NCBI RefSeq assembly: GCF_015904235.1
Contig: NZ_JADZLT010000037.1
Location: 1-64,000, forward strand
Direction of reading: 5' to 3'
Origin: Methylobrevis albus
Lineage (GTDB): Bacteria; Pseudomonadota; Alphaproteobacteria; Rhizobiales; Pleomorphomonadaceae
Length of the DNA: 64,000 nucleotides
The position numbers and the translations under genes are program-made. The notes beneath the pieces were generated by a model. The model was not told the DNA's origin. It saw only the letters and a list, made by a program, of their open reading frames with translations, and did no database searches. Below are positions 25,603 through 33,880 of the stretch, piece by piece (position 1 is the first letter of the stretch; each line of letters begins with the position of its first letter).

Positions 25603-26606
25603 CGCCGGCCTCCGGCGAGCAGGGCGAGGAACAGCAGCCCGCCGGCGAAATCGACGACGATGCCGAGCGCCGAGGCGCCGCCGAGGCCGTGCTGCAGCAC
25701 GAGCTGGCCGCCGACGAGGATCGAGATGCCGACGAGGCAGGCGGCAGGCAGCAGCCGGGCATGGCGGCGGCTGCCGATCAGCCGTTCGGCGCCGGCGACC
25801 ACGATCAGCCCGAGCAGCGCCACCGGCCCGACGAGGGCGGTCGACACCGCGACGAGCAGCGCGACCAGCACGAGCAGCGCCGGCACGGTGCGGGTCCAGT
25901 CGAGGCCGAGGCCGACGGCGCGGGCGCGGCCGAGGGCGGCGACGTCGAGCAGGTGGCGGGCGCGCCAGGCGACCGCGGTGCCGAGGGCGGTGACGGCGAG
26001 CGCCGGCCAGACGAGGTCGCGGCGCAGCGTGTTGAAATCGGCGAACGAGACCGACTGCACCACGGCGAAGGCGTTCGGGTCGATCAGCCGGGCGAGCAGG
26101 GCGGCGAGGCTGCGGAACAGGATGCCGAGCACGACGCCGGTGAGCAGCATCAGCGTCATGTCGGTGCGCCCCTTCAGCATCGGCGCAAACAGCGTTGCTG
26201 CCATCGTCGTCATGATCAGGCTTTCGGCGGCGAATTTCAGGGCCGGGTCGAGCCCGGCATAGCCGAGGCCGCCGAGCAGGAAGACGAGGGCGGTCTGGCC
26301 GAGCAAGTAGAGCGCGTCCATGCCCATGATCGCCGGCGTCAGGATACGGTTCTGCGTCAGCGTCTGGAACAGCACGGTGGAGACCGCGACCGCCACCGCC
26401 ACCTGCCAGAGTGCGACGAGGCGGATGGCGCGGAGTTCCAGCGCGAAGGCGATGTTGCCGCGCAGGCTGACGGTCATGTAGGCGGCGGAGAGCGCGAGGG
26501 CGACCAGCAGGAGCAGCGCCATGCGCCGGTCGAACACGGCCTCAACTGGGCGGGTCGCGCTGGTGCCGGCGGCGTCCGAGCCGGACACGGTGGTGCGGTC
26601 AGCCAT
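25599..26606 (-). CDS. Iron-siderophore ABC transporter permease (FecCD family), second subunit
   Basis: The product is 335 residues with a 28-residue polar leader and then about nine hydrophobic helices. FecCD-family marks include L-T-Q-N-R-I-L-T-P-A-I-M-G-M-D-A-L-Y near residue 85, G-L-D-W-T-R-T-V-P-A-L-L and the coupling-region V-G-P-V-A-L-L-G-L-I-V. The L-T-P-x-I-M-G-x-D motif is typical of the YclO/FatC-like branch that handles catecholate-citrate siderophores. It overlaps its neighbours on both sides. Confidence 0.92.
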   Translation of the reverse strand: MADRTTVSGSDAAGTSATRPVEAVFDRRMALLLLVALALSAAYMTVSLRGNIAFALELRAIRLVALWQVAVAVAVSTVLFQTLTQNRILTPAIMGMDALYLLGQTALVFLLGGLGYAGLDPALKFAAESLIMTTMAATLFAPMLKGRTDMTLMLLTGVVLGILFRSLAALLARLIDPNAFAVVQSVSFADFNTLRRDLVWPALAVTALGTAVAWRARHLLDVAALGRARAVGLGLDWTRTVPALLVLVALLVAVSTALVGPVALLGLIVVAGAERLIGSRRHARLLPAACLVGISILVGGQLVLQHGLGGASALGIVVDFAGGLLFLALLAGGRR

Positions 26607-27540
26607 GCTGGCCCCGCCAGAGCAGCCACAGGAACACCAGCGCGCCGACGACGCCGAGGATGGTGCCGACCGGGATCTCGTAGGGGTAGCGGACGAGGCG
26701 GCCGGCGATGTCGGCGGCGAGCACCAGCCCGGCGCCGCCGAGGGCGACGAGGGGCAGGCTGGCGCGGAGGTTGTCGCCGACGAGGCGCGACACCATCGCC
26801 GGCACGACGAGGCCGACGAAGGGCAGCGCGCCGACCACGACGACGGTGAGCGCCGAGACCACCGCGACGATGACGACGCCGAGCCGGCGCGTCGCGGCGA
26901 GGTCGAGGCCGAGGCCGGTGGCGACGGCGGGGCCGAGGGCGGCCACCGTGAGCCGGTCGGCCGCCCACCAGGCGAGCGCCACCATCAGGGCGGCGGCGAA
27001 CAGCAGTTCATAGCGGCCGCGCACCACGCCGGAGAACTCGCCGTTCATCCAGATCTCGACGAACTGCAAGAGGTCGGCCTGCCAGGCGAGGAAGGTGAGC
27101 GCCGCGCCGACGACGCTGCTGTAGACGATGCCGAACAGCGGCAACAGCAGCGGCTGCGTCGGCGGCAGCCGGCGGGCGAGCCCGAGGAACAGCGCGGTGC
27201 CGGCGAGCGCCGTGAGCGTCGCGGCCGCCATCTTCAGCACGATCGGCGCCTCGGGCATGAACACGGCGGCGGCGAGGATGCCGAGGCCGGCGCTCTGGGT
27301 GGCGCCGACGGTGGAGGGCTCGACGAAGCGGTTGCGCGCGATGGTCTGCATGACGAGGCCGGCGATGGCGAGGCCGGCGCCGGCGAGCAGGGCGGCGAGG
27401 CTGCGCGGCAACCGGCTCGGCAGCAGCAGCGCAGCGGTGCCGCTGCCGGCGCCGACGACAAGGCTCGCCGCGAACAGCGCGAGCACCGAAGCGGCGAAGA
27501 CGCCGTAGAGCCGCGGGGAGACCAGCGCCGCGGATGTCAT
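26599..27540 (-). CDS. Iron-siderophore ABC transporter permease (FecCD family), first subunit
   Basis: The product is 313 residues with about nine membrane helices. It carries the FecCD marks L-P-R-S-L-A-A-L-L-A-G-A-G-L-A near residue 45, R-N-R-F-V-E-P-S-T-V-G-A-T-Q-S-A-G-L-G and the coupling loop L-P-F-V-G-L-V-V-P-A-M-V-S-R-L-V-G. It pairs with the other permease to form the channel. The start overlaps the binding-protein stop by 3-4 bases (ATGA). Confidence 0.92.
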   Translation of the reverse strand: MTSAALVSPRLYGVFAASVLALFAASLVVGAGSGTAALLLPSRLPRSLAALLAGAGLAIAGLVMQTIARNRFVEPSTVGATQSAGLGILAAAVFMPEAPIVLKMAAATLTALAGTALFLGLARRLPPTQPLLLPLFGIVYSSVVGAALTFLAWQADLLQFVEIWMNGEFSGVVRGRYELLFAAALMVALAWWAADRLTVAALGPAVATGLGLDLAATRRLGVVIVAVVSALTVVVVGALPFVGLVVPAMVSRLVGDNLRASLPLVALGGAGLVLAADIAGRLVRYPYEIPVGTILGVVGALVFLWLLWRGQHG

Positions 27541-28460
27541 GCGGCGCCGGCGAAGGCGGCCGTGATCACCTCCAGCACGTGCAGCAGCGAGGTCGCGCCG
27601 CCGCCGGCGATGTAGGCCTCGGCGGCGGGCAGGTAGATCACCTGTCCCTTGCGCCAGGCCGTGGTGGCGTGGACGAGCTCGTTGTCGAGCGTCGCGCGGG
27701 CGTTCTGCTCGGCGGTGCCGATCGCAGCGGCGCGGTCGACGACGATCAGCCAGTCCGGGTTCGCCTCGGCGATGAACTCGAAGGAGATCGCCTCGCCGTG
27801 GTTCGCGGCGGTGACCGAGGTGGCGGCCGCGGGCAGGGCGAGGTCGTCGTGGATCCAGCCGAAGCGCGAGCCGGCGCCGTAGGCGGTGACCTTCGGGCCG
27901 TTGGTCATCACGATCAGCCCGGTGCCCTTGCCGGCGATCGCGGCTCTTGCGTGCGCGAGGGCGTCGTCGAGGCGGGCGGTGAGCGCGGCGGCGGCGTCGG
28001 CCTTGCCGAAGAGGGCGCCGTAGGACGCGATGCGGGCTTTCGCCTCGGCGAGCAGGGTCGCGTCGCCGATGGTCATGTCGATGGCGGGGGCGACCTGGCG
28101 CACGGCCTCGAGCTGCGGCGAGGAGCGGCCGCCGACGACGACGAGATCGGGGCCGAGCGCGCTCAGCGCCTCGAGGTCCGGCTCGAACAGCGTGCCGACC
28201 ACCTCCGCCTCGCCGAGCTTTTCGCCGAGCCCGGGCAGGTAGAGCTTGTCGGGCACGCCGGCTATCGTGACGCCGAGCGCGGTCAGCGTGTCGATCGCCG
28301 CGATGTCGAAGACGGCGAGGGTCTGCGGCGCGTCGGGCACCTCGGCGGAGCCGATGGCGGTGGCGATCTCGGCGGCGCCGGCGGGGGCGGCGAGGAGGAG
28401 CAAGGCGGCGCCGAGGGCGGCGAGGCGGGGACGGATCGTGTGAAGATGGTCAAGGATCAT
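27537..28460 (-). CDS. Iron-siderophore periplasmic binding protein
   Basis: The product is 307 residues: a signal peptide (about residues 1-29, ending A-P-A-G-A-A), then a helical-backbone class III binding protein. Marks are L-A-V-F-D-I-A-A-I-D-T-L-T-A-L-G-V, L-P-D... E-P-D-L-E-A-L-S-A-L-G-P-D-L-V-V-V-G-G-R and N-P-D-W-L-I-V-V-D-R near residue 235. The F-D-x-x-x-L-D-T-L form is seen in the FatB/YclQ/CeuE-like group, which includes petrobactin binders. Together with the asb genes upstream, petrobactin is the likely ligand. There is no lipobox, as usual for this genome type. Confidence 0.9.
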   Translation of the reverse strand: MILDHLHTIRPRLAALGAALLLLAAPAGAAEIATAIGSAEVPDAPQTLAVFDIAAIDTLTALGVTIAGVPDKLYLPGLGEKLGEAEVVGTLFEPDLEALSALGPDLVVVGGRSSPQLEAVRQVAPAIDMTIGDATLLAEAKARIASYGALFGKADAAAALTARLDDALAHARAAIAGKGTGLIVMTNGPKVTAYGAGSRFGWIHDDLALPAAATSVTAANHGEAISFEFIAEANPDWLIVVDRAAAIGTAEQNARATLDNELVHATTAWRKGQVIYLPAAEAYIAGGGATSLLHVLEVITAAFAGAA

Positions 28461-28554
28461 GCTGCTCGGATTTCCTCGGGCTCGACTGCTCTGGCGTGCG
28501 GGCTCGTTGGTCGGCGTTTTATCGCGGGCGGGTGTCGCGCAACCCTTTGCCCAA

Positions 28555-28700
28555 CTCTCCCCGCCCTCACCCTGAGGAGGCCCGAAGGGCCGTCTCGAAG
28601 GGCGGGGGCGGCCCCCCGTTTCGCGTGGCACCCCCCGGGCCGCCTCGTCCTTCGAGACGCATCGCTCCGCGATGCTCCTCAGGATGAGGCGGGGAGGGGG
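28555..28700. repeat. Palindromic intergenic repeat, second family
   Basis: The left arm (CCCTCACCCTGAGGAGGCCC, then GAAGGGCCGTCTCGAAGG) is mirrored on the right (CGTCCTTCGAGACGC, ATCGCTCCGCGATGCTCCTC, AGGATGAGGCGGGG). The internal ATCG-CTCCG-CGAT piece is itself a small hairpin. It differs from the repeat at 18.1 kb. It separates asbF from the importer genes and could reduce read-through. Confidence 0.75.
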
Positions 28701-28720
28701 TGGAGAACCGGCCTTCGCCA

Positions 28721-29557
28721 TCAGGCCGACCGCGCGTGTTCGACGGGGCGGGCGCCGAAGGCGGTGAGGCGCTGGCGGTCGGCTTTCAGCACGGCGAAGC
28801 ACTGGCCGCCGAACCATTCGAGCGAGACGTCGGCGTCGGCCGGCAGGGTGGAGGCGAGAAAGCGCGGGTAGTCGAAGGCGCCCTCGAAGAGAGGCACCAT
28901 GCCGTCGCGCCGGCCGCTCGCGGCGTAGACGTTGGCGGCGGCGAAGACGCCGAGGTCGGCGCGGGCGCGGACGTTCTTCAGGTGGTAGTGGGCGATGTGC
29001 GGGCGGAGCGCGGCGTGCAGCTCGGCCGGGTCGTCGCCGCCTTCCCAGACGTGCAGCGTGTCGAAGTTGAGCTTCAGCGCCGGATGGTCGACGTCGGCGA
29101 GCAGGGCGCGGATCGAGGCGCCGCAGTCGGCGAGGGTGTCCGGGTGCGTCTCGACGAGCAGCTGGACGCCATGGTCGCCGGCGATGCGGCAGACCGAGCG
29201 CAGGCGCTCGGTGATGCGGCGGCGCTCGGGCAGCGTGGTCGCGGCGCTCGCCCTGTCGCCGGCGAAGGTGCGGATGCGCCCGGCGCGCCAGATCGCGGCG
29301 AGGCGGCAGAGGTCGAGGGTCGCGGCCTCGAGATCGGCGGCGTCGCCGCCGAGCGGCAGGTAGTCGCTGATCATCGGCACGGCGAGGCCGAGCCCGTCGA
29401 GCCGGTCGGCGACGCCGCGGCCGCGTTGGCCGAGGTTGCGCGCGTGCGCGCCCCAGAGTTCGAGGCCGTCGAAGCCGTTCGTCCGCGCGAAGACGGCGAG
29501 TTCGTCGATCGAGACGAGATGGTGGCGGAAGGTGATGGTGCAGAGGAAAGTTCTCAC
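28721..29557 (-). CDS. asbF: AsbF, 3-dehydroshikimate dehydratase of petrobactin synthesis
   Basis: The product is 278 residues. It turns 3-dehydroshikimate into 3,4-dihydroxybenzoate, the catechol arms of petrobactin. It closely follows AsbF of Bacillus anthracis as I remember it: F-L-C-T-I-T-F-R-H-H-L-V-S-I-D-E, G-F-D-G-L-E-L-W-G-A-H-A, M-I-S-D-Y-L, I-R-T-F-A-G, L-L-V-E-T-H-P-D-T-L-A-D, H-Y-H-L-K-N, and V-Y-A-A-S-G-R-R-D-G-M-V-P-L-F-E-G. The TIM-barrel metal ligands (E of E-T-H-P, D/H of the loops, E of S-L-E-W-F-G) are present. The GTG start has AGGAGG 5 bases upstream and overlaps the preceding stop. Confidence 0.92.
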   Translation of the reverse strand: MRTFLCTITFRHHLVSIDELAVFARTNGFDGLELWGAHARNLGQRGRGVADRLDGLGLAVPMISDYLPLGGDAADLEAATLDLCRLAAIWRAGRIRTFAGDRASAATTLPERRRITERLRSVCRIAGDHGVQLLVETHPDTLADCGASIRALLADVDHPALKLNFDTLHVWEGGDDPAELHAALRPHIAHYHLKNVRARADLGVFAAANVYAASGRRDGMVPLFEGAFDYPRFLASTLPADADVSLEWFGGQCFAVLKADRQRLTAFGARPVEHARSA

Positions 29558-30861
29558 GACGCCCTCCTGAAACGGATGACCTCGGCCCCCGGCAGGGTCG
29601 CCGCGGCCCAGAGTTCGAACACCTCGCCGAGCCGGCGCTTGATGGCGTGCTCGCGCGCGTCGAGGTCGGCGAGCCGGGTGCGGATGTCGGCAACGACCTC
29701 CGGGGTTGCGCCGCGGGCGAGCTTCAGGGCCGCGAAGTGGAAGCCTTTGAGGCCGGCGACCAGCGCCTCGATCTCGTCGCACCAGCGGTCGAACTCGCGC
29801 GCCGGCAGCTTCAGCGCCCGCCAGAACCAGGCGAGGCCGTGCTCGTAGCCGTATTTGCGGATGATCAGGATCGGCAGTTCGGCGAGCGCCGACTCGAGGT
29901 CTTCGAGGCGGACACCGTCGCGGCCGGCGAGATGCGCCTCGACGATGAGCTTCAGCGCCTCGACCAGCGGATTGACGCCGAAGGGGACGACCGCGCGCAC
30001 GAAGGCGGCGAGGTCTTCGGGATTGGGGTCGCGGGCGGTGGCGCGGTCGAAGCGGTAGCCGCCGGCGACGGTCGGGCGGCTGATCGCGTGCACCAGCCGG
30101 TCGCGGGCGATCGGCCCCTCCCAGCGATAGTCGACGTCGCGCACCAGCCAGAACGCAGGGTCGGCGGTGGTCTCCAGCAACAAGTAGTGCGGGAAGGGGT
30201 CCTGGTTGAACTTGTTCTCGCGCTCAGGCAGGTGGAACATGTCGAGCATCACCATCACCGACGTCGTCGGCGACCGAAGCGCCAGCACGGCGTCGAGCCG
30301 GGCGATGTTTTCTGCTTTGGAGGCTGCGCGGTCGTACCAGTCCTCGACTTGAACGCCGTGCAGGCGGGTGAACCAGTGGAACAGCGGCGCGTGGTCCACC
30401 GCGGCCGCGTGATAGGCGAGGCGCCAGGCGGACGTGACGGCGAAGGCGGCGTCGGGGACGGCGAGGTGGAACGGGCGGTGGTCGACGCCGGCCTGCTTCA
30501 GCGCATCGCAGAGGCAGCTCACCACGCAGTGGATCTTGATGTCGTAATCGAGTTCGCCGTGCACGCCGACATAGTCGTCATCCTCGGAAGGAGCGGGCGC
30601 GGCGGGCGCGGCCTCGCCGACGAGCAGGCGGGCGAGGTCGGCGACCGTCTCGATCTCGGTGGACGAGATCGCCGCTTCGGGGGCGGCGAGGCCGGCCTGC
30701 AGCTCGAGTTCGAGCAGCAGCTGCAGGCGCAGCACGCTGTCGAGGCGGAGGTCGTCTTCCATCCGGGCATCCGGGCCGAAGGCGGCGAGGTGCGGGTGGG
30801 CCATCGCGCCGGCGAGGACGCCGCGGATCGCCGCGATGGCGGCATCGAGGGTGGTGCTCAT
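29554..30861 (-). CDS. asbE: AsbD-AsbE fusion: aryl carrier domain plus petrobactin condensation protein
   Basis: The product is 435 residues. Residues 1-85 are an acyl-carrier domain with the phosphopantetheine serine at S42 in D-L-R-L-D-S-V-L-R-L-Q. A short Ala/Pro linker follows. From about residue 98 the protein matches AsbE: Y-D-I-K-I-H-C-V-V-S-C-L-C-D-A-L, H-R-P-F-H-L-A-V-P-D-A-A-F and a long helical C-terminus. AsbC would load 3,4-dihydroxybenzoate on S42 and the AsbE part would pass it to a spermidine amine. In Bacillus the two are separate genes, so the single polypeptide is unusual. Both ends overlap neighbouring genes by 4 bases. Confidence 0.85.
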   Translation of the reverse strand: MSTTLDAAIAAIRGVLAGAMAHPHLAAFGPDARMEDDLRLDSVLRLQLLLELELQAGLAAPEAAISSTEIETVADLARLLVGEAAPAAPAPSEDDDYVGVHGELDYDIKIHCVVSCLCDALKQAGVDHRPFHLAVPDAAFAVTSAWRLAYHAAAVDHAPLFHWFTRLHGVQVEDWYDRAASKAENIARLDAVLALRSPTTSVMVMLDMFHLPERENKFNQDPFPHYLLLETTADPAFWLVRDVDYRWEGPIARDRLVHAISRPTVAGGYRFDRATARDPNPEDLAAFVRAVVPFGVNPLVEALKLIVEAHLAGRDGVRLEDLESALAELPILIIRKYGYEHGLAWFWRALKLPAREFDRWCDEIEALVAGLKGFHFAALKLARGATPEVVADIRTRLADLDAREHAIKRRLGEVFELWAAATLPGAEVIRFRRAS

Positions 30862-32132
30862 GGCCGGGCTCCCGCGGCGGCGTCCCGCAGCTCTGCATCC
30901 GCGACGGCAGCGGCGAGGCTGCGGCGTCTGACCTTGCCGTTCGCCTCGCGCGGCATCGCGGCGATGCGGCTGAGTTCCGTGGGGCGCTGGTGGGGCGCGA
31001 GTTCGCCGGCGAGGTGCGCCCGGAGCGCCGCCTCGGTCACTTCCGGGCCGGCGGTGAAGACGAGGGCGACGCGTTCGCCGGCGAGCGGGTCGGGGCGGCG
31101 GAAGGCGACGGCGTCGGTGACGCCGGCAAGGCGCATGGCCGCGTCCTCGACCTCGCGCGGATAGACGTTGAGCCCGGCGACGTTGATGGTGTCGTCGAGC
31201 CGGGCGCGGAACACCAGCATGCCGCCCGCGCCGAGATGGCCGAGGTCGCGGGTGGCGACGGTGCCGCCCGCGGTGTGGACGAGGATCTCGCTCGGCGCAT
31301 CCGGGCCGTCGCCGGCGGTGACGCGGTGGTGCGGCAGCGGCAGGCCCATGTCCTCGGGCCGTTCCAATTCCGGGTTGACCGCGATGCAGCCGGTTTCCGA
31401 GCAGCCGTATTGCTGGAACACGCGGCGTGACCGGGCGCGGATCGTCTCGAACCACGGCGCCGGCAGCAGCGTGCCGGAGGTCATCACGGCGTTGAGGCGC
31501 TCGTCCGCCGGGGTGAGGCGGGCGAGGGTGTGGAGCAGCAGCGGCGAGGCGTAGAGCACGGGGCGCTCGATCTCGCGCAGACGCTTCAGGAGATATTTCG
31601 GATTGGCGGCGCCGACGACGACGGGCCGGCGGCCGCGCTCGAGGCCGGCGAGCAGGCCGCAGATCAGGCCATAGCTGTGAGTGGTCGGGCAGGCGACGAC
31701 CGGGGTCATCTCGGCCGTCTCGGTGAAGGCCGCGACATAGGCGGCGAGTTCACGGGCGATGTCGGCCCAGCTCCGGGCGATGCACTTCGGCGCGCCGGTG
31801 GTGCCCGAGCTCATCTGCAGCAGCCGGCCGGCGGCGGCGGGCCGCGCCGGGTTAAGGCGCTCAACCGCTGCGCCTTCAAACAGGAGTTCGGTGCAGCCGG
31901 CGGCAAGCGCCAGCCGGCGGGCGGCCGGATAGGGCGTCGCCGGGTGGATCGGCATCACGGTGGCCTTGGCGTCGCGCAGGCGGAAGAAAAGCGCGAGCCA
32001 GGCGGCGGGATCGGCGAGGCAGACGGCGATGCGGGTGCCGGGGCCGATTGCGAGGCCGGCGTCGCGGGCGACGCTCTCGCCGAGGGCCGCGAGCGCGTCC
32101 GCGGTCAGGATCCGGTCGTCGACGGCAATCAT
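30858..32132 (-). CDS. asbC: AsbC-like aryl-AMP ligase (3,4-dihydroxybenzoate activation)
   Basis: The product is 424 residues, short for an AMP-forming ligase but normal for AsbC. Core motifs: A3 S-S-G-T-T-G-A-P-K near residue 110, A5 Q-Q-Y-G-C-S-E-T-G near 230, A7-A8 L-D-D-T-I-N-V-A-G-L-N-V-Y-P-R-E-V-E and A10 N-G-K-V-R-R-R. It would adenylate 3,4-dihydroxybenzoate and load the carrier domain encoded next. Start and stop both overlap adjacent genes (ATGA), showing one operon. Confidence 0.9.
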   Translation of the reverse strand: MIAVDDRILTADALAALGESVARDAGLAIGPGTRIAVCLADPAAWLALFFRLRDAKATVMPIHPATPYPAARRLALAAGCTELLFEGAAVERLNPARPAAAGRLLQMSSGTTGAPKCIARSWADIARELAAYVAAFTETAEMTPVVACPTTHSYGLICGLLAGLERGRRPVVVGAANPKYLLKRLREIERPVLYASPLLLHTLARLTPADERLNAVMTSGTLLPAPWFETIRARSRRVFQQYGCSETGCIAVNPELERPEDMGLPLPHHRVTAGDGPDAPSEILVHTAGGTVATRDLGHLGAGGMLVFRARLDDTINVAGLNVYPREVEDAAMRLAGVTDAVAFRRPDPLAGERVALVFTAGPEVTEAALRAHLAGELAPHQRPTELSRIAAMPREANGKVRRRSLAAAVADAELRDAAAGARP

Positions 32133-33880
32133 GCGGCACTCCTTCGGGCGGCTCTCGGCGCAAGGGCGTTCGGGACGGGATGGCGGTGGTCGGCGCGGCC
32201 GGGGAAGAGTTTGCGGGCGACGAGCTGCTCGGCCATCAGCACCGGCGCGCCGAGATCGGCGACGCGGGCGCGCGCCTCCAGCCCGTGCTCCGCGGCGTGG
32301 CCGGCGAGGCGGGCGGCGAGGCGGTGCCAGAAGGCCGGCTCAGGCAGGCCGTGGCAGCGCTCGAGCAACGCCGAGAGGTCGGTGAGGTTGAAGGTGAACA
32401 GGCAGTCGGTGACGAGGTCGCGCACGGGTTCGGTCGTCTCGGTCCAGTAGAACTGGTCGGGCGCCGCGCGGGCGAAGGCCGGGTCGAAGGCGAGGAAATC
32501 CGGTTCGAGCTCCGGCCGGGCGAGGAACGGCCGGCTGTATTCGACGCTCTCGTGGAAATCGCGCAGCATCAGCCGCTCGGGCCAGCCGTCGCGATGGACG
32601 AGCAGCATGTTCTGCGCGTGCGCCTCGGTGCCGATGCCGTGGGCGAGGAAGAGGTGCCAGACCGGCAGCACGGCGACCTCGAGGAGGCGGCCGAGCCAGG
32701 CGTCGCGGCCGTAGCGGCCGAGCCAGGGCGCGATGAAGGAGCGGCCGTCGGTCTCGACCAGCGCCAGGGCGTTGAACGGCACGTAAGCCTCGCCGGACCG
32801 CAACTCGGCCTCGGGGCTCCGGCGCCAGAGCACGGCGAGTTCACCGGCGAGCGGGCCGTCGCGATCGGCGATCGCCCCGGCGAATTCGGGCAGGATCGTC
32901 AGCGGATAGCGCGCCGCGAACAGCGGGTCATCGGCGATCACGTCGCCGAGCCAGCGCGACAGGGCCGGGGCGGGCAGCACGGAATGCGGCTCCAGCGTGC
33001 GCAGCGCCGAGGTGGTGGCCATGTGCAGCGGCAGCTTGACGTGCGGGGCGGCCGGACGATCCGCACTGGCGAGCGTTCGCACCGACTGGGTGGCGCGGTA
33101 GCGGTCGCCGGCGGGCCCGAGCAGGTGCAGGCTGCCGTCGCCAAGCCACGGGGCGAGGCGGCCCTCGGCGGAGAGATGCGCGAGCTGCCACGGGTGGACC
33201 GGCATCAGGGTGAAGCGGGCCGGGTCGAGGCCGCGGGCGGCGGTGTGGGATCGCAATTCGGCGGCGGTGTCCGGGCCGAGCACCTCATCGAGGAACGCCG
33301 CCTCGGCCCCGGGCAGTTGCTGGTGCACGCGGGTGCGGGCGATGGCGACGAACTCGAGCCGGAAGGCGTTGCCGGCCTCCGGGCCGAAACGGCGGTGGTC
33401 GTCGATGCCGAAGCCAGTGCGGGCCTTGAAGCTCGGGTGGTAGGGGTGGCCCTCGTCGATCAGTTGGTCGAGGTCGGCGCCAAAAAGGGCGCGGCGGTCC
33501 GAGATCGCGGCGAGATGCGCCGCGTTCCAGCGGCAGAAGCCGGCGGTGCGCGCGAGTTCCTCGGCGAGCCGGTCGCGATCGGCTGCGTCGGCGCCGGTCG
33601 CGGCGAGCAGCGACGCAACGTCGGCCGGCTTGGTGCGGCCGGCCCGCTCGATGCGGATGTCGCCGCCGGGGAGACGCAGCCGGCCGAACGGGCCGCGCCG
33701 GCCGGTGAGCAGGATGCGGCTGCCGTCGGTACCGGCGGCGACTATGCGGCCGCCGTCCTCGGCGACGACCGGCAGCAGGCCCTCGAAGACGAGGGCGGCC
33801 GCGAGCTGGCGGATGACGCGCTGATCGGGGGGCGCGATGCGCCCGCCCGGGCCGATGTCGTCAGGCAATGGCACGGGCAC
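32129..33880 (-). CDS. asbB: AsbB-like NRPS-independent siderophore synthetase
   Basis: The product is 583 residues, IucA/IucC family. Marks: E-G-H-P-Y-H-P-S-F-K-A-R-T-G-F near residue 140, L-M-P-V-H-P-W-Q, H-V-K-L-P-L-H-M-A-T-T-S-A-L-R-T-L (nucleotide and citrate site), G-I-G-T-E-A-H-A-Q-N-M-L-L-V and L-R-D-F-H-E-S-V-E-Y. It would add the second spermidine arm to the citrate core. It starts with GTG and overlaps asbA by 20 bases. The asbB name follows gene order and sequence; the exact step is inferred. Confidence 0.9.
   Translation of the reverse strand: MPVPLPDDIGPGGRIAPPDQRVIRQLAAALVFEGLLPVVAEDGGRIVAAGTDGSRILLTGRRGPFGRLRLPGGDIRIERAGRTKPADVASLLAATGADAADRDRLAEELARTAGFCRWNAAHLAAISDRRALFGADLDQLIDEGHPYHPSFKARTGFGIDDHRRFGPEAGNAFRLEFVAIARTRVHQQLPGAEAAFLDEVLGPDTAAELRSHTAARGLDPARFTLMPVHPWQLAHLSAEGRLAPWLGDGSLHLLGPAGDRYRATQSVRTLASADRPAAPHVKLPLHMATTSALRTLEPHSVLPAPALSRWLGDVIADDPLFAARYPLTILPEFAGAIADRDGPLAGELAVLWRRSPEAELRSGEAYVPFNALALVETDGRSFIAPWLGRYGRDAWLGRLLEVAVLPVWHLFLAHGIGTEAHAQNMLLVHRDGWPERLMLRDFHESVEYSRPFLARPELEPDFLAFDPAFARAAPDQFYWTETTEPVRDLVTDCLFTFNLTDLSALLERCHGLPEPAFWHRLAARLAGHAAEHGLEARARVADLGAPVLMAEQLVARKLFPGRADHRHPVPNALAPRAARRSAA

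Noticed and set aside
27537..29693. One open frame joining the binding protein to sequence in front of it
   Set aside because: The signal peptide at 28460 fixes the real start; the upstream part crosses a repeat and runs antisense-frame through asbF.
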